Below, in pieces: positions 26,809-34,833 of a stretch of 64,000 nucleotides of DNA. Positions within the stretch are counted from its first letter, which is position 1. Each line of letters begins with the position of its first letter. Source of the stretch: Nitratidesulfovibrio sp. SRB-5 (lineage in GTDB: Bacteria > Desulfobacterota > Desulfovibrionia > Desulfovibrionales > Desulfovibrionaceae); the NCBI RefSeq assembly GCF_019931275.1, contig NZ_JAIOTY010000001.1:1-64000 (forward strand). Reading direction: 5' to 3'. Both the position numbers and the translations under genes were made by a program. Under the pieces are notes generated by a model that was not told where the DNA came from, did no database searches, and saw nothing but the letters and a program-made list of their open reading frames with translations.

Positions 26809-28365
26809 ATGACCAGCGGACATGGCACCAACGGCAAGAACGGTCCCGACGGAAAGAACGGCCCCGATGGCAAGGACACGGAGACATTCGCATCACCCGG
26901 GGGTACGCGGGCGGACATGCCCGAGGATAGGCCAACGGGCCTCCCGGCGCAGGGACAGCCCGGGCATGATGCGTGGCCCGGCACGGCGGGCGACGCATCC
27001 GGATGCGCCTGCATGACCGCCGGGAGCGCGCCAGCCCCCGGCGCCCTTGCCTCCGGGTTGCGACCATTGCAGCCCGTTGCCCCGCATGCGGCATCCACCG
27101 GCGGGGGGTGCGGCTGTGCGAGCGCGTCCGGCACATTCGGCATGTCCGCCTCGTCTGGCGCGGCGGCATCGTCCGGTCCCTCGCTGACGCCCCTTGCGCC
27201 CCGTGCTACCCTTGCTCCCCTGGATGGCCCGGCCAGCCTGACCCCACTCTCCGGCGGTGGCTCCGCCGCCGGTGGGGGGTGCGCCTGTTCCGCTCCTGTC
27301 GCCGCCGCCGCGCAAGCCCCGGCCCTGTCGCCGGGGCAGGAGCGCGCCGGGCTGTTGCGCCGCCTGTCCATCATGGCTGTGTGTCTGGTCGCGTGGTGGG
27401 CGGTGTACCTGAACCTGCCCGCCGCCTCCCGCTCGCTGACGTACGGCATGCTGGGCCTGACGCCCGGTTCGCATCTGGGCGAGGCGGTGGAATTCTTCCT
27501 GTACGACACCCCCAAGGTGCTCATGCTGCTTTCGCTGGTGGTCTTCGGCATCGGCCTGGTGCGTTCGTTCTTCACGCCGCAGCGCACCCGCCGCCTGCTG
27601 GCCGGGCGCGGCGAGGCCGTGGGCAACGTGCTGGCCGCCCTGCTGGGCATCGTCACCCCGTTCTGTTCCTGCTCGGCGGTGCCGCTGTTCATCGGCTTCG
27701 TCTCCGCCGGGGTGCCGTTGGGGGTGACCTTTTCGTTCCTGGTGTCCGCGCCCATGATTAACGAGATCGCCGTGGTCATGCTGTACGGCCTGCTGGGCTG
27801 GAAGGTGGCCGCCCTGTATGCGGGCACGGGCCTTGCCATCGCCATCGTGTCCGGCTGGATCATCGGGCGGCTGGGCATGGAACGCCACATCGAGGGCTGG
27901 GTGTTGCAGGTGCGGGCCGAGGCGGAACAGATGCACGACGCGGGCCTGTCCTGGTCCGGGCGCATCGACTACGGCGTGCAGGCCATGCGCGACATCGTGG
28001 GCAAGGTCTGGCCGTGGGTGGTGCTGGGCATCGGGGTGGGCGCGGGCATCCACGGCTACGTGCCGGAGGGGTTCATGGCCTCCATCATGGGGCGTGGGGC
28101 GTGGTGGGCCGTGCCGCTGGCCGTGGCCATCGGCATTCCCATGTACTCCAACGCGGCGGGCATGATCCCCGTGGTGCAGGCCCTGCTGGGCAAGGGGGCC
28201 GCGCTGGGCACGGTGCTGGCGTTCATGATGGCCGTCATCGCCCTGTCCCTGCCGGAGGCGGTGATGCTGCGCCGCGTGCTGAAGCCCCGGCTGGTGGCCG
28301 TGTTCTTCGGCGTGGTGGGTCTGGGCATCATGCTGGTGGGGTACCTGTTCAACGCCCTGGTGTGA
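26809..28365 (+). CDS. ArsP-type permease (PF03773-like) with Cys-containing N-terminal extension
   Basis: 518 residues. The C-terminal 330 residues form a permease with about eight membrane helices, the hallmark TPFCSCSAVPLFIGFVSAG near residue 285, FSFLVSAPMINEIAVVMLYG, and a second-half counterpart GIPMYSNAAGMIPVVQALLG. This family exports arsenicals (ArsP) or other metals. With an ArsR regulator beside it, efflux of a metalloid or metal is likely; the substrate is not fixed. The first 185 residues are unusual: low-complexity Gly/Ala/Pro/Ser containing three CxC motifs (SGCACM, GGCGCAS, GGCACSA). Family members normally start near the first helix (MAVCLVAWWAVYL). AAGG lies upstream of ATG 26809. 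An internal start cannot be excluded, although the frame is open throughout. Confidence 0.82.
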   Translation: MTSGHGTNGKNGPDGKNGPDGKDTETFASPGGTRADMPEDRPTGLPAQGQPGHDAWPGTAGDASGCACMTAGSAPAPGALASGLRPLQPVAPHAASTGGGCGCASASGTFGMSASSGAAASSGPSLTPLAPRATLAPLDGPASLTPLSGGGSAAGGGCACSAPVAAAAQAPALSPGQERAGLLRRLSIMAVCLVAWWAVYLNLPAASRSLTYGMLGLTPGSHLGEAVEFFLYDTPKVLMLLSLVVFGIGLVRSFFTPQRTRRLLAGRGEAVGNVLAALLGIVTPFCSCSAVPLFIGFVSAGVPLGVTFSFLVSAPMINEIAVVMLYGLLGWKVAALYAGTGLAIAIVSGWIIGRLGMERHIEGWVLQVRAEAEQMHDAGLSWSGRIDYGVQAMRDIVGKVWPWVVLGIGVGAGIHGYVPEGFMASIMGRGAWWAVPLAVAIGIPMYSNAAGMIPVVQALLGKGAALGTVLAFMMAVIALSLPEAVMLRRVLKPRLVAVFFGVVGLGIMLVGYLFNALV

Positions 28366-28391
28366 CGGCATCCCCCACGGGGTGCATCGGA

Positions 28392-28451
28392 AAAAACGCA
28401 GACGGGCGCATGGCACACCCCCGGGGAGTGCCATGCGCCCGTACTGCGTTT
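28392..28451 (+). terminator. Long hairpin after the permease
   Basis: A 15-bp stem ACGGGCGCATGGCAC (28402-28416) / GTGCCATGCGCCCGT (28428-28442) with an 11-base loop, extended by AACGCAG / CTGCGTT outer arms and followed by T-rich sequence. It ends the permease transcript. Confidence 0.75.
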
Positions 28452-28498
28452 CCGCTCCCTCTCGCCGTCCGAGCGTTGGCAGAATGACGGCGAAAGGT

Positions 28499-28539
28499 GA
28501 TTTTCCGGCCCCTAGCGCCAGCATCGGGGCCGGAAAATC
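28499..28539. terminator. Second hairpin, convergent gene side
   Basis: A perfect 14-bp stem GATTTTCCGGCCCC / GGGGCCGGAAAATC with a 13-base loop, 58 bases beyond the stop of the convergent TPR gene. Its A/T ends allow action on both strands, and it most likely serves the TPR gene. Confidence 0.65.
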
Positions 28540-28596
28540 GTATGGGGAGGGGAGTATCTTGCCGGTGCGTGCCGCGTGGGGCGGCCAGCGCCTCGG

Positions 28597-29157
28597 CTAC
28601 CCGATCAGGGCGTACATTTCGCGGGCGTCGGCGTGGTCGGGCGCGCGGTCGAGAATGACCTCGAGTTCGGCCCGCGCCTCGTCCTTGCGGCCAAGGGAGA
28701 TCAGGCACCCGGCCAGCGAGAAGCGCACGTTGTCCTTTTCGGGGGAAAGTTCCAGGAAGGCCCGCAGGTGGGCCACCACTTCTTCGATGCGGCCAAGGTG
28801 GTAGCCAAGGCGCAGCAGGCCGTTCATGGCCACCAGGTTGCCGGGGTTCATGCCCAGCGCGGCCACGAAATGGTCGAAGGCCTCGGCGTGCGCGCCGGTT
28901 TCCATCTCCACCAGGCCCATGCCCGCCAGCGACTTGTCGTTGGCTTCGATGTTGGCGGCCTTGCGGTACAGCACCAGGGCGGCTTCAAGGTTGCCGCGCT
29001 GCACGGCGATGGTGGCGAGCCCGAGGTACGGGTCCGGATGCACGCCGTTGCTGCCGGCGGCCTTGCGGTAGTACTCTTCGGCCTTTTCCAGGTCACCCAT
29101 GAAAAGGTAGCACTCGCCCAGTTCCTTGTTGATTTCGTAATCGAGATGGTTGCTCAT
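28597..29157 (-). CDS. TPR-repeat protein
   Basis: 186 residues made almost entirely of tetratricopeptide repeats, about five units. Examples are ELGECYLFMGDLEKAEEYYR, LGLATIAVQRGNLEAALVLY, and RFSLAGCLISLGRKDEARAE. Such proteins are scaffolds for protein-protein contacts. There is no signal peptide or membrane segment, so it is cytosolic. GGAGGGGAG precedes the ATG. It lies upstream of the flagellar operon on the opposite strand, but that proximity alone does not show a flagellar role. No further family assignment is possible. Confidence 0.85.
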   Translation of the reverse strand: MSNHLDYEINKELGECYLFMGDLEKAEEYYRKAAGSNGVHPDPYLGLATIAVQRGNLEAALVLYRKAANIEANDKSLAGMGLVEMETGAHAEAFDHFVAALGMNPGNLVAMNGLLRLGYHLGRIEEVVAHLRAFLELSPEKDNVRFSLAGCLISLGRKDEARAELEVILDRAPDHADAREMYALIG

Positions 29158-29816
29158 GTTCTCCCCTCCATGCCGTAGGGCATTGCGCTTCTGGGTCGCC
29201 CCGCGCTGCGCGGGACGGGCGCCGTTCCGGCGCCGGAGCGGTTCGCCTGTCGGATTCGCGAACGCTCACGGGAAAGCTGTGCCCATGTCCTTCGCTTAGC
29301 ACTATGCGTGCCATTGCTGGCTGCGAAGTGTTCGTGGGCGCAGCAAGCCTAGCAAACCATGTGCCACGTCATTTTGACGGGGTGATGCCGTGTTTGCAAC
29401 CCACTAATATGTAAGCTGTGTTTGCAATCGTTAAGCGGGCATGGGGCCATGCTCCGGCATGTCCCGGCAGGGCACGGGGCGACGGGGACACCGCCCGCTG
29501 GGCACAAAGCGCCGGTTTGCCGTCCTTGCTGTCGTGCTCATGCCCTGCACGGGGGGCAAATCCTGCCGCATGCCTCCATGCGTCCCCGGATATCGACGCC
29601 GCCCGGTCATCCGCGTGATGGTCGGGCGGCGTCGTCATTCCGGCGGGCGCGGGCTACGCGAAATGCTGCGTTTTTTCATGTAATCATGCGGTATTAAAAA
29701 CATTCATGGCGCTGGAACACCTCTTGCTGAACCGGGTGTGCATCCACGGGCCGCACAGGCGGTCACCATACCCTGCGCGGCACACGCCCCAGGGGCGAAA
29801 AGGGGAGGAATCCCGC
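29158..29816. other. Divergent intergenic region before the flagellar operon
   Basis: About 660 bases. The decamer GTGTTTGCAA occurs twice (about 29390 and 29418) in an AT-richer island with TAATATGTAAG. The 3' part is again AT-rich (TTTTTTCATGTAATC, about 29670). I searched for sigma-54 (GG-N10-GC) and sigma-28 sites and found no convincing one. The flagellar promoter presumably lies here. No RNA gene is evident. Confidence 0.4.
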
Positions 29817-30227
29817 ATGAAAAGCCTTTACGAACCGCATGTGAACCTTGTCGGCAAGGTCATGGACATGCAGCTCCAGCGTCAGAATGTCGTCATGAGC
29901 AACATCGCCAACGTCCGGACGCCCGGCTACAAGCCGCGCGAACTGGAGTTCGAGAAGCAGTTGCAGTCGGCGCTGGGGCTGGACGCCAAGGGGCGGATGA
30001 CCCGCACCGAGCAGAACCACCTGCCCTCCGAGTTCAGCGCCGACGGCTTCAACGCCGACTGGGAAAAGGCGGCCAAGCCGCGCGTCATCCACGGCGAAGA
30101 CCGCGTGAACCTGGACAAGGAAATGGCCAAGATGGCCAAGAACTCCCTGCATTATTCCGCCCTTACCACCGTCATTCGCGGCAACCTCGAGGGCGTCAAG
30201 AACATCATACAGGAAGGGCAGAAGTAA
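29817..30227 (+). CDS. flgB: Flagellar basal-body rod protein FlgB
   Basis: 136 residues. FlgB is a proximal rod subunit of the flagellar basal body, exported to the periplasm without a cleaved signal. The N-terminal rod motif reads RQNVVMSNIANVRTPGYKPR, followed by the variable middle and a C-terminal amphipathic helix with DKEMAKMAKNSLHYSALTTV. Both ends fold together in the assembled rod. ATG 29817 has GGGGAGGAA upstream; a longer frame to 29706 carries no rod features. The stop codon overlaps the flgC start (TAATG), so the genes are translationally coupled. It is first in the flgB-flgC-fliE-fliF-fliG-fliH-fliI run. Confidence 0.95.
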   Translation: MKSLYEPHVNLVGKVMDMQLQRQNVVMSNIANVRTPGYKPRELEFEKQLQSALGLDAKGRMTRTEQNHLPSEFSADGFNADWEKAAKPRVIHGEDRVNLDKEMAKMAKNSLHYSALTTVIRGNLEGVKNIIQEGQK

Positions 30228-30664
30228 TGGACTTCATGACTGCCATTGATATCGGCGCCTCCGCACTCAACGCGGAGCGCACGAACATGAACATCATCTC
30301 CATGAACCTGGCCAACGTGAAGACCACCCGCACCGAGCAGGGCGGTCCCTACCGGCGCAAGACCACCATCATGGCGGCCCAGGACATCGACGACCCCTTC
30401 GCCAAGCACATGCAGGGCGCCCTGGACCGCGAACTGAAAGGTGTGCGCGTGATGCACGTGGCCACCGACTCGCGCCCCCTCAAGCGCGTGTACGAACCCG
30501 GCCACCCCGACGCGGACCAGGACGGCTTCGTCGCCTACCCGGACATCAACGTGGTGGAGGAAATGGCCAGCCTGATGACCGCCCAGCGCGGCTACGAGGC
30601 CAACGTGACCACCATCGACACCGTCAAGGCCATGTACACCAAGGCCTTGGAAATCAGCCGCTAG
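30227..30664 (+). CDS. flgC: Flagellar basal-body rod protein FlgC
   Basis: 145 residues, normal for FlgC. A second proximal rod subunit. The N-terminal motif is IGASALNAERTNMNIISMNL with AN VKTT following, and the C-terminal motif YPDINVVEEMASLMTAQRGY with EANVTTID is highly typical. The ATG shares one base with the flgB stop codon. The AGGAAGG sequence within flgB serves as its ribosome site. fliE follows after 19 bases. Like FlgB it is exported by the flagellar type III apparatus whose ATPase, FliI, is encoded further down the same run. Confidence 0.95.
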   Translation: MDFMTAIDIGASALNAERTNMNIISMNLANVKTTRTEQGGPYRRKTTIMAAQDIDDPFAKHMQGALDRELKGVRVMHVATDSRPLKRVYEPGHPDADQDGFVAYPDINVVEEMASLMTAQRGYEANVTTIDTVKAMYTKALEISR

Positions 30665-30683
30665 GTAACGGGGAGATACGGCC

Positions 30684-31016
30684 ATGAGCATCCAGGCAGT
30701 AGGGCTGAAGGCCTATTCCAACGCCCTCGGCAACTTCACCAAGGCCGAACAGGCCACCCGCGCCACCGCCGCGCCCACGGCGTCCGGCGTTCAGGCCAAG
30801 TCGTTCACCAACACGCTCTCCGAGTCGCTGACCAAGGTGAACGAGATGCAGACCGAAAAGTCGCAGATGATCCAGGCGTTCGCGTCGGGCGAAACCCAGA
30901 ACGTGCACGAACTGATGATCACCCTGCAAAAGGCCGGACTTGCCGTGAACATGACCTCCGCCGTGCGGAACAAGGTCATGGAGGCGTACAAGGAACTCAG
31001 TCGCATCCAATTCTAG
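30684..31016 (+). CDS. fliE: Flagellar hook-basal body protein FliE
   Basis: 110 residues. FliE joins the MS ring (FliF) to the rod and is the first exported rod-zone protein. The conserved C-terminal half is visible: SFTNTLSESLTKVNEMQTEK, then ASGETQNVHELMITLQKAGL, ending NKVMEAYKELSRIQF, which is nearly invariant in the family. The N-terminus is Ala/Thr rich and variable, as usual. GGGGAG lies upstream of the ATG. The next gene, fliF, starts only after a 424-base gap filled with repeated DNA, unusual inside this normally compact operon. Confidence 0.93.
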   Translation: MSIQAVGLKAYSNALGNFTKAEQATRATAAPTASGVQAKSFTNTLSESLTKVNEMQTEKSQMIQAFASGETQNVHELMITLQKAGLAVNMTSAVRNKVMEAYKELSRIQF

Positions 31017-31440
31017 GGCGCGGTCGGCCTTTCGCCCTCCGGCGTACCGACCCGAAGGGCGCGCAGCGTGGCCGTTAGGCGAGCTTGCGAGCCTTACGGG
31101 CATCGAGAGCAAAGCGTCAGGCATCGCCTTTTACTCCGGTCACGTACGAGAAAAGTACGCTCCCTTCGTAAAAGACTCGCCTTCCTCGCCGGAGAACGGA
31201 AATCCGGCAGATCGGGACGCCCGGCAGACGACGGGAATCATCCGAATGCCCCGGCGGGCGGTGGCCCCTCGCCGGAGAACGAAAATTCGACCACGCCAGG
31301 CGCTCGGTAAGCGACGGAAATCATCCGAATGCCCCGAAGCGAGGCTTGAAGAGACTGACCGATCCGCACCGCCCATCGCATTACGCCGCGCATAGCAGTC
31401 CAGAGACCACTCGCCAGAGACGACCCCGGAGGAAGAACAC
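31017..31440. repeat. Repeat-rich gap inside the flagellar operon (contains copy R4)
   Basis: Copy R4 (about 31072-31206) has palindrome arms CCGTTAGGC (31072-31080) and GCCTTACGG (31091-31099), then CACGTACGAGAAAAG and CCTTCCTCGCCGGAGAACGG. A second GCCGGAGAACGAAAATTC follows at about 31262, and CGGAAATCATCCGAATGCC-like units occur twice (about 31228 and 31316). No coding sequence is credible here. GGAGG precedes fliF. Confidence 0.75.
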
Positions 31441-33060
31441 ATGGCTCCCGCTCTCGCAGACGTCATCCAGAAGGCCAAGGGCTTCTGGGAACGCATCTCC
31501 ATCTCGCAGCGCATCTTCATCGCCGGTCTGGCCGTGGCGGTGGTGGCCGTGTTCTTCGGCCTGGTGTTCTGGATGAACCGTCCCGACTACCGGGTGCTGT
31601 ACTCCAACCTGTCGCCCGAGGACGCCAGCCGCGTGGTCAAGCTGTTGCAGGCCGACAAGGTGGCCTACAAGCTGGAGAGCGGCGGCTCGTCCATCACCGT
31701 GCCCGCCGACAAGGTGTACGACCTGCGGTTGAAGGTGGCCGGTGAAGGCAATCTGGTGGGCCAGGGCATCGGCTTCGAGATTTTCGACCAGGTCAAGGTG
31801 GGCCAGACCGACTTCGTCCAGAAGATCAACTACCAGCGCGCCCTGCAGGGCGAACTTTCGCGCACCATCTCGGAATTTCCCAACGTGGAGAGCGCGCGGG
31901 TGCACCTGGTCATTCCGCACCGCAGCCTGTTCATCGAGGAACAGCAGAAGCCGTCCGTCTCGGTGGTGCTGAAGCTGCGCGACAGCAGCAAGAAGCTGGA
32001 GTCCAAGGACGTGCAGGCCATCGTCAATCTGGTGGTCATGGCCGTGGAAGGGCTGGACAAATACAAGGTGTCCATCGCCGACACCACCGGCAAGATCCTG
32101 TACGCCCCGGACGAGGACGGCAGCATCACCGGCATGACCACCACCCAGCTCGACCACAAGCTGCGCATGCAGCAGACCCTGGAGCGGCGCATAGAAGAGC
32201 TGCTCTACCCGGTGCTGGGCGCGGGCAAGATCATCGCCAAGGTCAACGCCGACCTCGACTTCAGCCAGCGTACCATCCGCAAGGAACTGTACGACCCCGA
32301 AAAGACCGTGGTGCGCAGTGAACAGCGCAGCGAAGAATCGCAGCGCGGCCGTTCCAACCTCGAAGCCGGTTCGCCCGACGCAAATTTCCGGGGCGATTCG
32401 CCCACGGGCGGCGCGTCCACCCAGGAAGGCAACCGCGAAACCCGCACCACCAACTACGAAATCAACAAGGAAGAACAGAATATCGTTGCCCAGGTGGGCG
32501 ACATTTCCCGCCTGACCGTTGCGGTGATCGTGGACGGCACGTATGAGAAGGGGGCGGACGGACAGTGGGCCTTCGTTCCCCGCAAGGCCGAAGATGTCGA
32601 GCGCATCCGCCAGCTGGTGGGCAATGCCGTGGGGTACGACCGCGCGCGCGGCGACACCATAGAGGTCAGCAGCATTTCGTTCGGCGGGCCGGACGTGCCG
32701 CAGGAATCGAGCCTGCCCCAGTTGGTCATGGACTACGCCCTGCGCCTTGGCAAGCCGCTGCTCAACGCCCTGCTGGTCTTCCTGTTCCTGGTGCTGGTGG
32801 TGCGCCCGGTGGTGCTCGCCATGATCCGTCCCCGCGTGGAGGGAGAGATGATCGAAGGGTTGGAAGGTCTGCCCGAAGGTGAAGAGCGTCTTGCGCTCAT
32901 CGAGGGCGACGAGGAAGTGGACGCGCTGGACGCGTTGAAGAAGATCGAGGACATCAAGGCTCACGCCCTGCAAATGGCCGAACAGAACATGGATCAGGCC
33001 GTGAGCATCATCAGGAGCTGGTTGAAGCATGGCGACGGATCAAAGGTTGGAGCAGCTTAA
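31441..33060 (+). CDS. fliF: Flagellar MS-ring protein FliF
   Basis: 539 residues. FliF forms the inner-membrane MS ring on which the rod, export gate and switch are built. An N-terminal membrane helix lies at about residues 24-45 (IFIAGLAVAVVAVFFGLVFW). Ring-building domains follow (YRVLYSNLSPEDASRVVKLL; SARVHLVIPHRSLFIEEQQ-type motif), then a Ser/Gly-rich loop with NRETRTTNYEINKE. A second membrane helix lies near 438-462 (LLNALLVFLFLVLVVRPVV). The C-terminal tail (MDQAVSIIRSWLKHGD) binds FliG. The end overlaps the fliG start by 32 bases, so the two are coupled. GGAGG precedes the ATG. Confidence 0.96.
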   Translation: MAPALADVIQKAKGFWERISISQRIFIAGLAVAVVAVFFGLVFWMNRPDYRVLYSNLSPEDASRVVKLLQADKVAYKLESGGSSITVPADKVYDLRLKVAGEGNLVGQGIGFEIFDQVKVGQTDFVQKINYQRALQGELSRTISEFPNVESARVHLVIPHRSLFIEEQQKPSVSVVLKLRDSSKKLESKDVQAIVNLVVMAVEGLDKYKVSIADTTGKILYAPDEDGSITGMTTTQLDHKLRMQQTLERRIEELLYPVLGAGKIIAKVNADLDFSQRTIRKELYDPEKTVVRSEQRSEESQRGRSNLEAGSPDANFRGDSPTGGASTQEGNRETRTTNYEINKEEQNIVAQVGDISRLTVAVIVDGTYEKGADGQWAFVPRKAEDVERIRQLVGNAVGYDRARGDTIEVSSISFGGPDVPQESSLPQLVMDYALRLGKPLLNALLVFLFLVLVVRPVVLAMIRPRVEGEMIEGLEGLPEGEERLALIEGDEEVDALDALKKIEDIKAHALQMAEQNMDQAVSIIRSWLKHGDGSKVGAA

Positions 33061-34045
33061 GGGGCCCCAGAAGACGGCGATCCTGCTTCTCGCCCTGGGC
33101 GACAAGTTCACCGCCGAAATCTTCAAGCGCATGGAGCGGCAGGAAATCGCCGCCGTCTCCAAGGCCATCGTGGAACTGGACACCGTGCCCAAGGAGCTGG
33201 TGGAGGACGTCCTGCGCGAATTCCACCATGCCCTGGTCACCGGCCAGGACATGATCGCCGGCGGCGCCGAGGCCGTGAAGCGCATGCTCATGAAGAACCT
33301 GGACAGCGAGACCGCCAAGTACATCATGGACTCGCTGAACCTCGACTCCGGCCCCGCGCCCTTCCGCGAACTGGGCAACGTCAGCCCGCGCCTGCTGGCC
33401 CAGATCCTGCGCAACGAACACCCGCAGACCCTGGCGCTGATCCTGGGGCACATGCACCCGGACAAGGCCGCGGAACTTTTGACCAACCTGCCCGCGGGCG
33501 TGCGGCCCGAGGTGCTCATGCGCCTTGCCCGCCTGGAAGCCGTGCCCGAAGACATGCTGATGGAAGTGGACAAGGTGCTGCAAAGCCAGCTCATCGCCAT
33601 GGGCGGCAAGGAAGGCAAGAAGGTGGGCGGCGTGCCCTCCGTGGCCGAAATCCTCAACGCCGTGGACCGCGCCACCGAAGAGGAAGTGCTGGCCGAAATC
33701 GAGGAAGAATCCTCGCAGATGGCCGAAGACATCCGCAACCTCATGTTCGTGTTCGAGGACGTGAAGGCGCTGGACGACCGGGGCATCCGCGAACTGCTCA
33801 AGGAAATCTCCAACGAGGACCTGACAATGGCCCTGCGCGGCGCCTCCGAGGATCTGCGCGACAAGTTCTTCAAGAACATGTCGGAACGCGCGGCCACCAT
33901 GATCCGCGAAGACCTCGAGATCATGGGCCCCACGCGCCTGTCCGACGTGGAAGGCGCGCAGCAGAACGTCGTGAAGACGGTGCGCAGGCTGGAAACCGAG
34001 GGCCGCATCATCGTGGGCCGCGGAGGCGGAGATGTCTTCGTCTGA
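33029..34045 (+). CDS. fliG: Flagellar motor switch protein FliG
   Basis: 338 residues. FliG lies on the cytoplasmic face of the MS ring and transmits torque from the stator. The N-terminal domain (KGPQKTAILLLALGDKFTAE) binds FliF, the middle domain contains NEHPQTLALILGHMHPDKAA, and the C-terminal torque domain contains IRNLMFVFEDVKALDDRGIR with the charged residues that contact MotA, followed by FFKNMSERAATMIREDLE. Overlap with fliF (32 bases) and fliH (14 bases) indicates one polycistronic message with coupled translation. Length and motifs are normal. Confidence 0.96.
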   Translation: MATDQRLEQLKGPQKTAILLLALGDKFTAEIFKRMERQEIAAVSKAIVELDTVPKELVEDVLREFHHALVTGQDMIAGGAEAVKRMLMKNLDSETAKYIMDSLNLDSGPAPFRELGNVSPRLLAQILRNEHPQTLALILGHMHPDKAAELLTNLPAGVRPEVLMRLARLEAVPEDMLMEVDKVLQSQLIAMGGKEGKKVGGVPSVAEILNAVDRATEEEVLAEIEEESSQMAEDIRNLMFVFEDVKALDDRGIRELLKEISNEDLTMALRGASEDLRDKFFKNMSERAATMIREDLEIMGPTRLSDVEGAQQNVVKTVRRLETEGRIIVGRGGGDVFV

Positions 34046-34796
34046 TTCCGGCAAGCCGGAACGGTGGGGCACCATCTTCATGGGGCCCAGCCCCTTTGCC
34101 GAGACCACCCTGTCCGGCATGGAGGGCGCCAACCCGCGCCCGCTGTGGGACGAGACAACCGAAGAGGAATACATGGCGCGCGTGCGCGCCAAGGCGGAAG
34201 CCAGGGCGCGCGAGGTGCTGGACAAGGCCGCAGAGGTGCTGGCCCAGGCCCGTGCAGAGGCCGAGGTGCTGCGCGCCGCCGCCCACGAGCAGGGCCGCAA
34301 CGACGGCTACGCCGATGGCATGGCCCAGGCCCAGCACGAACTGGACGAGTTTCGCGCGGCCATGGGCGAATCGGTGTCCGCCGTGCTGGCCGCCATTCAG
34401 GGGCAGTGCTCGTCCATTTTCGCCGCGTGGCGCGGCGACCTGGTGGACCTGATGCGCACGGCGGTGGAACGCAGCGTGGGCCTGGTGGTGGACGCCGAGC
34501 GCGCCGCCGTGCTGGAGACGCTGTTCGTGAAGTCGGTGCAGGCGCTGGAAAGCCGCCGTACCCTGACCATTCGCGTGAACCCCGAGGACGAACCGGCCGT
34601 GGCCGACATCATCGCCGCCACCAAGGACCGCTTTCCCGGCCTGGAGGCCTGGAGCGTGCGCGGTGACGCGGGCATCGGCCCCGGCGGCATGGTGGTGGAA
34701 AGCCGTGACGGCATGGTGGACAACACCATCGAAACCCGCCGCAGGATCATCGAGGACGTGCTGGCCGGGCTGACCCTGCCCGAGGATCGCCCATGA
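34032..34796 (+). CDS. fliH: Flagellar assembly protein FliH
   Basis: 254 residues. FliH regulates the export ATPase FliI and docks it at the C ring. A long Ala/Glu/Arg-rich helix occupies roughly residues 47-110 (RAKAEARAREVLDKAAEVLA and onward), followed by the conserved C-terminal domain with TLTIRVNPEDEPAVADII and GIGPGGMVVESRDGMVDNTI, which resembles the peripheral-stalk subunits of rotary ATPases. The start overlaps fliG and has AGGCGGAG just before ATG. The position between fliG and fliI is the standard one. The helix is shorter in GxxxG repeats than in some homologues. Confidence 0.9.
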   Translation: MSSSDSGKPERWGTIFMGPSPFAETTLSGMEGANPRPLWDETTEEEYMARVRAKAEARAREVLDKAAEVLAQARAEAEVLRAAAHEQGRNDGYADGMAQAQHELDEFRAAMGESVSAVLAAIQGQCSSIFAAWRGDLVDLMRTAVERSVGLVVDAERAAVLETLFVKSVQALESRRTLTIRVNPEDEPAVADIIAATKDRFPGLEAWSVRGDAGIGPGGMVVESRDGMVDNTIETRRRIIEDVLAGLTLPEDRP

Positions 34797-34833
34797 TCTC
34801 GTCCATGATCTTATCCATGCGTGGGGACCGCCC

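Noticed and set aside
29340-29430. Sigma-54 promoter before flgB at the repeated GTGTTTGCAA
   Set aside because: No GG lies ten bases before either GC; the decamer is only half of such a site.
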